The notes beneath the pieces are model-generated. The model did no database searches. It saw nothing but the letters and a program-made list of their open reading frames with translations, and was not told where the DNA came from. The position numbers and the translations under genes were made by a program. A stretch of DNA of 8,883 nucleotides from Synergistaceae bacterium UBA4088 (GTDB lineage Bacteria; Synergistota; Synergistia; Synergistales; Thermovirgaceae): assembly GCA_002382605.1 (NCBI GenBank), contig DFYG01000075.1, forward strand, positions 17,603-26,485, in the 5' to 3' direction. Of the stretch, positions 1-5,978 are shown in pieces; position 1 is the stretch's first letter; every line of letters begins with the position of its first letter.

Positions 1-681
1 GTCCGCAACATAGAAGAGGGCAAAAAGGCCTACTCCCCCGGCGGCTGGGCATTTGACATCATCAAGGGGCTCTGGGGCGAGCACGGCATTCAGCCCCTCG
101 CCGTATGGCCGATCGGAATGGCCGGAGTCTCCCTGAAAACAATGCCTCCGGCACCGGGTGACCCGAACGTCCCGAAGAACATGAAGGTCCGTGTCATGCC
201 TCTGGTAGCCTGCTCCATGACCTATGAGGCTCTCGGCTACATCGCAACCCCGATCCCCTATGCTGAAGTCTACAGCGGCATCCAGACCGGTATCGTTGAC
301 GGCCAGATGGGTGGACCTCCCTTCCAGGCATGGTCCTTCCGCGACGTGAACACCGTCTGGGTCCAGTACAACGACTACTTCGAACAGCATTGGGTAACGA
401 TCAACAAGGGCATCTGGGACAAACTGCCTGCCGATATCCAGAATGCGATCCAGGAAGCGGCCAACGAGGCTTCCAACATCCGCTGGGGTCAGGTTGCTAC
501 CGAGGATGAAGACTACAGAAGGATCCTCAAGGACGACTTCGGCTGGAAGATCGTCATGCTGACCGATGCCGAACTTGATGCATGCGCCAAGAAGGTTCGT
601 ATGGAAGTATGGCCGAAAATGAAAGAGCTTCTCGGCGATGAGCTCTACACTACGGTTCGTATCAACTCAATGATCGAATAG
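1..681 (+). CDS. TRAP transporter solute-binding protein (DctP family), 5' end outside window
   Basis: This is the C-terminal 226 residues of a periplasmic receptor that captures a small, usually carboxylate-bearing, solute and hands it to a TRAP membrane permease. The frame is open from base 1 and ends at TAG 679-681, so the signal peptide and first lobe lie upstream; the full family length is usually about 330-350 residues. Visible family marks are the KVRVMP strand (its Arg, residue 64 of the visible part, aligns with the arginine that salt-bridges the ligand carboxylate in DctP proteins) and the following ALGYIATPIPYAEVYSGIQ helix region leading into TGIVDGQ (to residue 102). The usual VDGQENP continuation reads VDGQMGGPP here, so the ligand pocket may differ from classic C4-dicarboxylate receptors. 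A strong terminator follows, so this is the last gene of its transcript. The family call is firm; the ligand is unknown. Confidence 0.93.
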   Translation, partial: VRNIEEGKKAYSPGGWAFDIIKGLWGEHGIQPLAVWPIGMAGVSLKTMPPAPGDPNVPKNMKVRVMPLVACSMTYEALGYIATPIPYAEVYSGIQTGIVDGQMGGPPFQAWSFRDVNTVWVQYNDYFEQHWVTINKGIWDKLPADIQNAIQEAANEASNIRWGQVATEDEDYRRILKDDFGWKIVMLTDAELDACAKKVRMEVWPKMKELLGDELYTTVRINSMIE

Positions 682-729
682 TTTCATTACGCCGGATCAA
701 AGAGGCTCGAGCGATTCAGCACCGAAAGC

Positions 730-757
730 GGGGCGGGGTAAAACTCCGCCCCTTTTT
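730..757 (+). terminator. Intrinsic terminator after the TRAP receptor gene
   Basis: A 9-bp GC-rich stem (GGGGCGGGG 730-738 with CTCCGCCCC 744-752, one G-T wobble) closes a 5-base TAAAA loop and is followed at once by TTTTT (753-757). It lies 48 bases past the receptor stop codon and ends 57 bases before the preferred start of the next gene, so it separates the TRAP receptor transcript from the amidohydrolase gene. Confidence 0.9.
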
Positions 758-802
758 ACGTATCATGAAAATGTCGTCAACAGGCCTGCCGGGCCAAACA
801 CC

Positions 803-811
803 GAGGTGATC
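803..811 (+). promoter_or_regulatory. Ribosome binding site that decides the amidohydrolase start
   Basis: GAGGTGATC is a nine-base match to the anti-Shine-Dalgarno end of 16S rRNA. Its spacing of 8 bases from GAGG to GTG 815 is ideal. The upstream in-frame GTG 806 is part of this site and so is an unlikely start. Confidence 0.75.
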
Positions 812-814
812 GCT

Positions 815-2410
815 GTGAACGAAAGAGCCAGGTTGTTTGAAAACTGCCGGGTCAAAACCATGGATACGGAAGTTCCGGAAGCAGGAGCTCTCCTTGTTAA
901 TGCAGGGAAGGTAGAGGCCGTCGGGAGGATGCACGATGTCCGGATGCACCCCCTGGCGAAAAAAGCAGAAAAAACCGATCTTGGGGATCGCAGGGTGATC
1001 CCTGGCATCATCGACAGCCATCTCCACTTTTCCGCCTGGTCGGAGGGGAAGAAAGCAGTCGATCTTTCGGGGTGCAGATCGATAGCCGAGGTTGTTGAAA
1101 AACTCACAGAAAGAGCATCCACCCTCTCGCCGGACGCCTGGGTAAGGGGAATGCATTTCGACCATTCCCGTTTTATTGAAAACCGGCTCCCCGACCGCTC
1201 AGACCTCGATGCAGTGAAAAACCCCGTTCTCCTGACGAGGCTCTGCTATCATGCTCACTGCGCCAATTCCAGGGCTCTCGAACTTGCCGGCATTTCCGGG
1301 GACGCGGACCTGCCGGAGGGCATCCAGCGCGACGGAAACGGCGATCCCACCGGTGTGGTGCTCGAGAGCGGAGCGGACCTGCTCTTTGACGCCTTCCGTA
1401 AAGGGAGCCCAGACGGAAGTGACACCCTGAAAGGGCTTTCGGACTGCATGAGGGAGATGGCGTCGTATGGAGTGACATCGATAAACACGACCTCTGCAAA
1501 ACACCTTGGTATCGATGAATCCTTCGGGCCGTACCAGGAACTCCGCCGCCGCGGAGAACTCCTGCAGAGAGTCACCATCCATTTCAACGACCTCCTTCCT
1601 TACGGGATCGCCTCGTTTTTCGGTGACGACCGGATTCGTTTCGGAGGGTTGAAACTCTTTGCCGACGGAGGTTTCTGCGCCAGGACCGGCGCAATGTCTT
1701 TCGACTACAAGGGCATGCCCGGACACCGGGGTGAACTGAATTACGAACCCGGCATATTTTCCAGGATCGTTCTCGAAGCACAGATCCAGGGGGTTCAGGT
1801 GGCCGTTCACACAGTGGGAGACAGGGCCATGGACATGGTCCTCGATGCCTTTGAAGCGGCAATGACCGCTCACCCGCGTCCATGGCTCAGGCACAGGATC
1901 ATTCACTGCTACATAGTCAGGCCGGATCAGGCAAAAAGGATGGCCTCGCTTAAAGTCATCGGAGACATACAGCCGGTCTTCCTCGCGGACGAGATAGACA
2001 TCGCCGAGAGTGGTATCCCGGAAGATATTCTCCCTATATCCTACGCATGGAGATCTCTCAGGGAGACCGGGGTTCTTCTGGCCGGAAGTTCGGACTGTCC
2101 CGCGGCCCTTCCCAACCCGTGGCTGGGTGTCGACGCCGCGGTCAACAGGGTGAGGGCGCATGAGAGGACCCCTGTCGGAGGATGGTTCCCGAAGCAGAAG
2201 TTCAGCCTTGACGAGACAATTGAGTTATTCACACGGAATTCAGCCATAGCTCTTGGAATGGGAGATATGGCCGGAACTATAGAAGCGGGAAAGTTCGCCG
2301 ACTTCGTTGTCCTCGAGGACGACCCGTGGAGTCTTCCCGCGGAAGATCTTTCAAAAACCCGGGTAAAAGCCACGTTCAGGGGCGGCGAATGTATTTACGG
2401 AAAAATATGA
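815..2410 (+). CDS. Amidohydrolase family protein, YtcJ-like (amidohydrolase 3)
   Basis: Predicted metal-dependent hydrolase of the amidohydrolase superfamily, 531 residues, cytoplasmic (no signal peptide seen). Family marks in order: DSHLHF metal-binding HxH (His69, His71); GLKLFADGGF (about 279-288), matching the VKxxxDG strand of YtcJ proteins; AVHTVGDRA with His332; HRIIHC with His364; SSDCP with the metal/catalytic Asp427; and a C-terminal AGTIEAGKFADFVVL strand returning to the beta-sandwich. The length is normal for the group. I prefer GTG 815 to the in-frame GTG 806 because GAGGTGATC (803-811) matches the 16S 3' end and leaves 8 bases before 815, while the 806 start would lie inside that ribosome binding site. 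The cupin gene follows 21 bases later, probably on the same mRNA. These enzymes hydrolyse varied amides, N-acyl or cyclic compounds; the substrate cannot be assigned. Confidence 0.92.
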   Translation: MNERARLFENCRVKTMDTEVPEAGALLVNAGKVEAVGRMHDVRMHPLAKKAEKTDLGDRRVIPGIIDSHLHFSAWSEGKKAVDLSGCRSIAEVVEKLTERASTLSPDAWVRGMHFDHSRFIENRLPDRSDLDAVKNPVLLTRLCYHAHCANSRALELAGISGDADLPEGIQRDGNGDPTGVVLESGADLLFDAFRKGSPDGSDTLKGLSDCMREMASYGVTSINTTSAKHLGIDESFGPYQELRRRGELLQRVTIHFNDLLPYGIASFFGDDRIRFGGLKLFADGGFCARTGAMSFDYKGMPGHRGELNYEPGIFSRIVLEAQIQGVQVAVHTVGDRAMDMVLDAFEAAMTAHPRPWLRHRIIHCYIVRPDQAKRMASLKVIGDIQPVFLADEIDIAESGIPEDILPISYAWRSLRETGVLLAGSSDCPAALPNPWLGVDAAVNRVRAHERTPVGGWFPKQKFSLDETIELFTRNSAIALGMGDMAGTIEAGKFADFVVLEDDPWSLPAEDLSKTRVKATFRGGECIYGKI

Positions 2411-2431
2411 AGCAGGAGGTGCACAAGGCAG

Positions 2432-2752
2432 ATGGAGCATTTTGACACCAGTAAGATCACTTCGCGGGAGGTGGTAAAGGGTGTACACGGAAAGTTCGTT
2501 CACTCACCGCACATGACGATGGCGTGGTGGCTTATAGAGAAGGGAGCGGAGCTGCCCGAGCACTCCCACGAACACGAGCAGGTGGTAAACGTCATCGAAG
2601 GAACCCTTGAAATATCATCCGGGGGGGGAAAGTGGACGCTGGAACCCGGATCGGTGCTCGTTATCCCCGGGGGTGTTCCCCACCTTGCCCGTGGAGTGAC
2701 CGAGTGCCGCGTCATCGATGCTTTCTACCCGGCCAGGGAGGATTACAAATAA
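2432..2752 (+). CDS. Single-domain cupin protein
   Basis: A 106-residue cupin (cupin_2 type) forming one small beta-barrel. Motif 1 is G38-X5-HSHEHEQ-X6-G57: His44 and His46 with Gln50 in the position that is Glu in the textbook motif. Motif 2 is G73-X5-PGGVPH, matching G(X)5PxG(X)2H with His84. The three His plus Gln could still bind a divalent metal. AGGAGG at 2414-2419 lies 12 bases before the ATG, slightly long but adequate. It starts 21 bases after the amidohydrolase stop, so the two are probably co-transcribed, and it could act on, or sense, the product of that enzyme. Small cupins range from isomerases and dioxygenases to ligand-binding proteins; the fold is clear and the activity is not. 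Confidence 0.88.
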   Translation: MEHFDTSKITSREVVKGVHGKFVHSPHMTMAWWLIEKGAELPEHSHEHEQVVNVIEGTLEISSGGGKWTLEPGSVLVIPGGVPHLARGVTECRVIDAFYPAREDYK

Positions 2753-2757
2753 GATCC

Positions 2758-2813
2758 GTGAATCGTGAATCGCGAATCGCGAATCGAAACCCGTAACTCG
2801 TAACTCGTAACTC
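2758..2813 (+). repeat. Array of eight 7-bp units, GTGAATC/GCGAATC/GTAACTC type
   Basis: Eight consecutive units in unbroken 7-bp register: GTGAATC, GTGAATC, GCGAATC, GCGAATC, GAAACCC, GTAACTC, GTAACTC, GTAACTC. It begins 5 bases after the cupin stop codon. The period stays constant while the unit changes. It has no spacers and is not a CRISPR array. It faces a related array of opposite orientation at 3081-3115. Confidence 0.9.
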
Positions 2814-2870
2814 GGCAGGGGCGGGAGAAGAAGGTGGCAGGCGACAGGGAAAGCAGAACCCGTGGATCGT

Positions 2871-2924
2871 GACAAGGTTCCCGATCAAATCGTTGGGGAC
2901 AAAGTGCCCGACGCCTTTATCGGG
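2871..2924 (+). repeat. Imperfect 27-bp direct repeat, two adjacent copies
   Basis: Copies at 2871-2897 and 2898-2924 match at 17 of 27 positions by hand alignment. Read in the plus frame they give DKVPDQIVG and DKVPDAFIG, ending in TAG at 2925. Some differences are synonymous or conservative (AAG/AAA, GTT/GTG, GAT/GAC). It could be a scrap of an old coding repeat or an intergenic repeat that resembles one; no convincing start codon with a ribosome binding site was found. Confidence 0.5.
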
Positions 2925-2951
2925 TAGGCTTACGCTCTGCCCGAATCCGTA

Positions 2952-3020
2952 AACAGTAAAGGGAAAAGGCCTGGGTGAAAAGCTTTCCGGTCCAACAGTT
3001 CCTGTTGGCCCTTTACCGTT
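2952..3020. repeat. Nested inverted repeats in the cupin-LysE gap
   Basis: The outer arms AACAGTAAAGGG (2952-2963) and CCCTTTACCGTT (3009-3020) pair at 11 of 12 positions. Within them, and abutting the right arm, CCAACAG (2992-2998) pairs perfectly with CTGTTGG (3002-3008) around a TTC loop. Further out, TACGCTC (2931-2937) pairs with GAGCGTA (3063-3069). There is no T-tract where an ordinary terminator would have one. Confidence 0.7.
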
Positions 3021-3080
3021 GACGGTTCACGATCTTTCGTAGACCGAAGGTCGGAGATGCCCGAGCGTAGCGAAGGGTAC

Positions 3081-3115
3081 GATTCACAACTCACGATTGA
3101 CGATTCACGATTCAC
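3081..3115 (-). repeat. Array of five 7-bp units, inverted relative to 2758-2813
   Basis: GATTCAC, AACTCAC, GATTGAC, GATTCAC, GATTCAC, in perfect 7-bp register. GATTCAC is the reverse complement of the GTGAATC unit of the left array, so the two arrays face each other across about 270 bp. The array ends 12 bases before the ribosome binding site of the LysE-family gene, so length changes here could affect expression of that gene. Confidence 0.88.
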
Positions 3116-3141
3116 GATGAGACCAGCGAGGAGACAGGTAA

Positions 3142-3744
3142 TTGGGCGAGATAAACTTTGTTACCCTGATACCCTACGTTTTCATTACGACCTTTACACC
3201 CGGTCCCAACAACATCAGTTGTGCCGCAAGCGCGGCCCGATGGGGGCTTTCACGTACCTGGGGCTACCTTTTCGGTATAGCATCAGGGTTTTTCGTTCTT
3301 TTGACGATCTGCGGGGCATTTTCGGGCCTCCTGATGAGCGTTCTCCCGTGGCTTCAAACGTACATGAGGTGGGTCGGGGCCGCCTATATCCTGTGGCTGG
3401 CTTACGGTATCGCCAGGAGCGACAGCAGCGGGGGGATAGAAGGTGCCAGTTCCCTGAGGGGTTTTGCCAAAGGGTTCGTTCTGCAGTTCGTGAACCCCAA
3501 GGCCATTCTGTACGGTGTTACGCTCTACACGGCTTTTCTTAGCCCGATCCTGGCCCGGCCGGTGCCGGTTTTCATATCGGCTGCTCTTTTTGCGATCATA
3601 GGATTCTCGTCGATCCTAACCTGGGCCGTTTTCGGGCTTGGCATCGAGCGGTTCCTCCAGAGCCCTATGCACAGGAAGATAATGAACGGCTGCTTCGCCC
3701 TTCTCCTGGTCTACGCGGCTGCAGGCGTGGCGGGGCTGCTCTGA
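3142..3744 (+). CDS. LysE/RhtB family amino acid exporter
   Basis: A 200-residue inner-membrane protein of the LysE/RhtB/RhtC exporter family, which pumps amino acids or related small molecules out of the cell. The length is typical. Family marks are the N-terminal helix with TPGPNN (residues 19-24) followed by glycine-spaced small residues through GYLFGIASG (41-49), and GFVLQFVNPKAILYG (111-125) with the conserved NPK. About six hydrophobic segments are visible, the last ending near the C-terminus. Start: TTG 3142 is 8 bases after GAGGAG (3128-3133), and no ATG or GTG is as well placed. A 7-bp repeat array sits just upstream, and no clear promoter was found between the array and the gene. 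It converges on the thioesterase gene, with 53 bases between the stop codons. The exported substrate cannot be told. Confidence 0.93.
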   Translation: MGEINFVTLIPYVFITTFTPGPNNISCAASAARWGLSRTWGYLFGIASGFFVLLTICGAFSGLLMSVLPWLQTYMRWVGAAYILWLAYGIARSDSSGGIEGASSLRGFAKGFVLQFVNPKAILYGVTLYTAFLSPILARPVPVFISAALFAIIGFSSILTWAVFGLGIERFLQSPMHRKIMNGCFALLLVYAAAGVAGLL

Positions 3745-3745
3745 C

Positions 3746-3768
3746 CTCAGGAGAGGGCTGAGACGTTT
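3746..3768 (+). terminator. Weak hairpin plus T-run after the LysE-family gene
   Basis: CTCAG (3746-3750) can pair with CTGAG (3758-3762) across a 7-base loop, followed by ACGTTTT. The stem is only 5 bp, so this is a weak candidate in the 53-bp gap between two convergent genes. Confidence 0.25.
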
Positions 3769-3797
3769 TCGGCAGAGGGGACGCGATACCTTCCGGC

Positions 3798-4553
3798 CTA
3801 TGGCGAAACGGCCTGTTTCTCCCAGACCAGCTTCATCCGCAGGACTTCCGTTTCGCTTCCCTTTATCGTGAGGCAGTGGAGGCTTTCGAGATTGCTCTCA
3901 TTTCGCCCGATGGCGGCCTGCGACAGAACCGTTTGCCCCCGCCACATCTCATGCTTGAAGAAAACCACCATCCCGGAAACGGCATAGCCTTTCACGCTTG
4001 AGCGCGGCAGGCATTCCAGGGCCAGGCTGATCAGGGAAGTGTTGTTCACGTGTCCGTTCATGTCTATCTCGGAATCCGGGGGTGAAAAGGTTTCTTCGTG
4101 ATCGAAAGACTGTGGAAGCGATACGCGGGGGAAATCGGAAGCCAGGGCGTCCTGGGGGTTTTCCGGGAGGTTCGGCAGGGCATCGTTGACGTTCAGCGGG
4201 TTTCTGGATGAGAGATCCACCAGGCACCATACTGTGCTTCCCACTGCTATAGGCTCATCTTTCACGTACATCTCGAAATCTCTGATGGCGAAAAGCCGTT
4301 TTTTGGCCTTTGGCCATGTCTTCACGCGGACGGTCTCTCCGTAGACCGGGTATCGCGTTACCCGGACATGGTACCTGGTGACGAACCAGGCCAGGTTGCG
4401 CGGTGCAAGCTGGGAAAAGCCGGCTTCCAGGTGCGTCGCATGCTGGCTGGCGGCATCCTGAAAAAAATTCATCAGGTTGGGAAGGGAAACCAGCCCGTCA
4501 CTGCCTACCTCATAGACTCTAAGCGGAAAATCCTTTTCCCATATACGCTGCAA
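3798..4553 (-). CDS. Acyl-ACP thioesterase (bacterial FatA/FatB-like, double hotdog)
   Basis: Hydrolyses the thioester of acyl-acyl carrier protein in the cytoplasm, releasing free fatty acid. It has 251 residues, normal for bacterial members with two tandem hotdog domains. The second hotdog carries EIDMNGHVNNTS, the family signature. Asp164, Asn166, His168 and Glu202 (in FFKHEMWRG) have the same spacing as the Asp/Asn/His/Glu catalytic set of plant FatB; the Cys that follows that Glu in plants is Met here. The first hotdog is seen in the LPNLMNFFQDAASQHA and YHVRVTRYPVYGETVRV regions. I prefer TTG 4553: GGAGGTG (4566-4560) leaves 8 bases before it, while the upstream GTG 4568 and GTG 4562 codons overlap that site. 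It lies downstream of the radical SAM gene on the same strand with a gap of about 94 bases and no visible terminator, so co-transcription is likely. Confidence 0.9.
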   Translation of the reverse strand: MQRIWEKDFPLRVYEVGSDGLVSLPNLMNFFQDAASQHATHLEAGFSQLAPRNLAWFVTRYHVRVTRYPVYGETVRVKTWPKAKKRLFAIRDFEMYVKDEPIAVGSTVWCLVDLSSRNPLNVNDALPNLPENPQDALASDFPRVSLPQSFDHEETFSPPDSEIDMNGHVNNTSLISLALECLPRSSVKGYAVSGMVVFFKHEMWRGQTVLSQAAIGRNESNLESLHCLTIKGSETEVLRMKLVWEKQAVSP

Positions 4554-4559
4554 CAGGAG

Positions 4560-4566
4560 CACCTCC
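4560..4566 (-). promoter_or_regulatory. Ribosome binding site that decides the thioesterase start
   Basis: GGAGGTG on the minus strand lies 8 bases (counted from GGAGG) before TTG 4553. The two in-frame GTG codons further upstream (4568 and 4562) overlap this sequence and would lack a site of their own. Confidence 0.65.
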
Positions 4567-4647
4567 ACAGCAGAATTGCGCGCTCCGCGGGGTTATCACA
4601 AGGAAACTCGCATCCGTTCCCAGCCTTGCCTGATGAAACAGCTAACC

Positions 4648-5340
4648 TCAGTCTTTCAGGATTTCCCGCTGCATTTTCTTTATGCAGTCAGATGAGACAC
4701 CGAAGCCCTTGCCGAATTTATCGTCGGTAACCGTTTCCACGATCACCCTGTCTGGATTCACTCTCGAAAGGTTCTCCCTGATGCGGGCGGCGCATTCGCT
4801 GCCGTCGTTCATGCCTTTGACCAGGCAAACGTAGGCCACCAGTTCTCCTTTGTAGTTTTTCCGGAAACCGGCCATGTTGTCCAGGTACTGTTCAAGGGTG
4901 CAGCCTTCAAAGGGGCGCTGAAATTTTTGAAAAGAGGCTTCATCCACGGCTTTGACCTCGCATGAAACCTCGTCGCACATGGAGGCGAGCCTGGCGTATT
5001 CCGGTTCACCCAGCAGAAATCCGTTGCTGTAGAGGCTGACCTTCACGCCTTTTGCCCTTGCGAGGGAGATGAAATCCTCAAGCTGGTCGTTTGAAAATGC
5101 TTCCCCCATGGAATTGATGAAGAGAACATCCGGATTTTCCCTGTCGATCTGTTCCGACAGGGAGAGCAGGAAAGGATCGGTCTCGCTGAAGTGAAAGGCC
5201 TTGCTCGTCGTGACCCCGTTATGCCCCAATGGGCAGAAGACGCAATCAAAGGTGCAGTATTTCTCCGGCAGGACGTTGATCTCCATGGTTTTCCTGCCGC
5301 TTTCGTCTATGAATATTTTTTTCACGCGCATCTGGTTCAT
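4648..5340 (-). CDS. Radical SAM protein, short COG0731-like
   Basis: A 230-residue radical SAM enzyme expected to bind one [4Fe-4S] cluster through CTFDCVFC (Cys29, Cys33, Cys36, the CX3CX2C motif) and to cleave S-adenosylmethionine. The stretch EINVLPEKYCTFDCVFCPLG closely resembles the N-terminus of COG0731 proteins (wyosine-type radical SAM, which read LxPxKxCxFDCVYCQLG). It continues with INSMGEAFSNDQLEDF, where COG0731 proteins have the GEPxL segment, and SLYSNGFLL, a strand of the barrel. It lacks a SPASM or other C-terminal cluster domain and is shorter than true tRNA wyosine enzymes, so a tRNA role is doubtful. A strong AGGAGGAG-type site (5354-5346) precedes ATG 5340. The thioesterase gene lies downstream on the same strand. 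The substrate is unknown. Confidence 0.88.
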   Translation of the reverse strand: MNQMRVKKIFIDESGRKTMEINVLPEKYCTFDCVFCPLGHNGVTTSKAFHFSETDPFLLSLSEQIDRENPDVLFINSMGEAFSNDQLEDFISLARAKGVKVSLYSNGFLLGEPEYARLASMCDEVSCEVKAVDEASFQKFQRPFEGCTLEQYLDNMAGFRKNYKGELVAYVCLVKGMNDGSECAARIRENLSRVNPDRVIVETVTDDKFGKGFGVSSDCIKKMQREILKD

Positions 5341-5378
5341 TGAGACTCCTCCTCTGGATAATGATTCTGCTACCCTGA

Positions 5379-5384
5379 ATTATA
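5379..5384 (-). promoter_or_regulatory. Candidate -10 box for the radical SAM-thioesterase unit
   Basis: A perfect TATAAT on the minus strand lies 38 bases before the radical SAM start codon. At spacings of 16-18 bp the -35 position reads TGTGTT, GTGTGT or CGTGTG, all poor matches to TTGACA. The element is plausible by position, but single -10 matches occur by chance. Confidence 0.3.
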
Positions 5385-5532
5385 GAACCATCATAATTAA
5401 AACACACGGAGCCCGGTATTCCTTGAGCATTCCCTGAGCCTTGGCTTGATCTCGAATGGGCCACTTTTGACTATGGAATTCAGCTTTCATATGCGTTACA
5501 ATACAGTAAATAGATAGCAGGAGGAATAAACC

Positions 5533-5928
5533 ATGTGGATGAACCTCGTAAAAACGGGAGGGTATATTATGGTTCTAAATGAATTGGCAAACCAGGCAAA
5601 TCAAATCAGGCATGCCCGCGCAAGAGCTGTGCGGCGGAACAAAGTCAGAAGTATGGTCATAGGGGCTGGCATCGGCACCACAATAGGGATTGCGGTCGGG
5701 ATCCTGTTCGCTCCAAGAGCCGGCAAGGAAACCAGACGGATAATTGCCGAGCGAGCCGGCGAAACAGTTAAGGAATTGGAAGAAAACGCAGCTGCGGCCA
5801 AAGCCCATGTATCGGCTGTAGTTACGGAAAAAAGCTCACGGTTACGCGAAGCCGGTCAAAAGGTCATCAGGACGGCAAAGGAGCGTTTGGAGAAAGCAAA
5901 CGACGAAGACAAGGAATCCCAGGAATAG
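5533..5928 (+). CDS. YtxH-like membrane-anchored protein
   Basis: A 131-residue protein of the YtxH (gas-vesicle-protein-like) family. Residues 41-60 form a glycine-rich hydrophobic segment (GAGIGTTIGIAVGILFAP) that runs directly into PRAGKETRR, the family's signature junction. The C-terminal half is a charged, Glu/Ala/Lys-rich helix likely to form a coiled coil. It is probably a membrane-anchored or membrane-associated protein; the family has no settled biochemical role, though members are linked to stress in Bacillus. Start: AGGAGG (5519-5524) is 8 bases from ATG 5533. A second ATG at 5569 has its own GGGAGG (5556-5561) 7 bases upstream, and starting there would give 119 residues closer to the usual family N-terminus. 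A DUF948-like gene follows after 50 bases. Confidence 0.82.
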   Translation: MWMNLVKTGGYIMVLNELANQANQIRHARARAVRRNKVRSMVIGAGIGTTIGIAVGILFAPRAGKETRRIIAERAGETVKELEENAAAAKAHVSAVVTEKSSRLREAGQKVIRTAKERLEKANDEDKESQE

Positions 5929-5978
5929 AGTTTTGTTGAAGCCGTTCCTGAAGAACGATAAAAACAAAGGAGAATCCC

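Noticed and set aside
1199..2161. A 320-codon open frame on the minus strand, antisense to the amidohydrolase gene
   Set aside because: The plus-strand gene has all family motifs across the same interval; the antisense product is rich in Arg, Pro and His with no recognisable motif, as expected of a GC-rich shadow frame.
2758..3115. CRISPR array
   Set aside because: The units are 7 bp with no spacers, and the left and right arrays are inverted; no cas genes are present.
3057..3542. A 161-codon plus-strand frame starting in the 7-bp array and running into the LysE-family gene
   Set aside because: Its first part is translated repeat (DSQLTIDDSRFT) and the rest is an out-of-frame reading of a clear exporter gene.
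4554..4647. Terminator between the radical SAM and thioesterase genes
   Set aside because: Only short GC patches are present, with no stem followed by a T-tract on the minus strand; the genes are therefore treated as one unit.
5467..5502. TTGACT (5467-5472) and TACAAT (5497-5502) as a promoter for the YtxH-like gene
   Set aside because: The spacer is 24 bases, too long for a sigma-70 promoter; at 17 bases from TTGACT the sequence is TATGCG, a poor -10. Some promoter must lie in 5341-5518, but I cannot place it.
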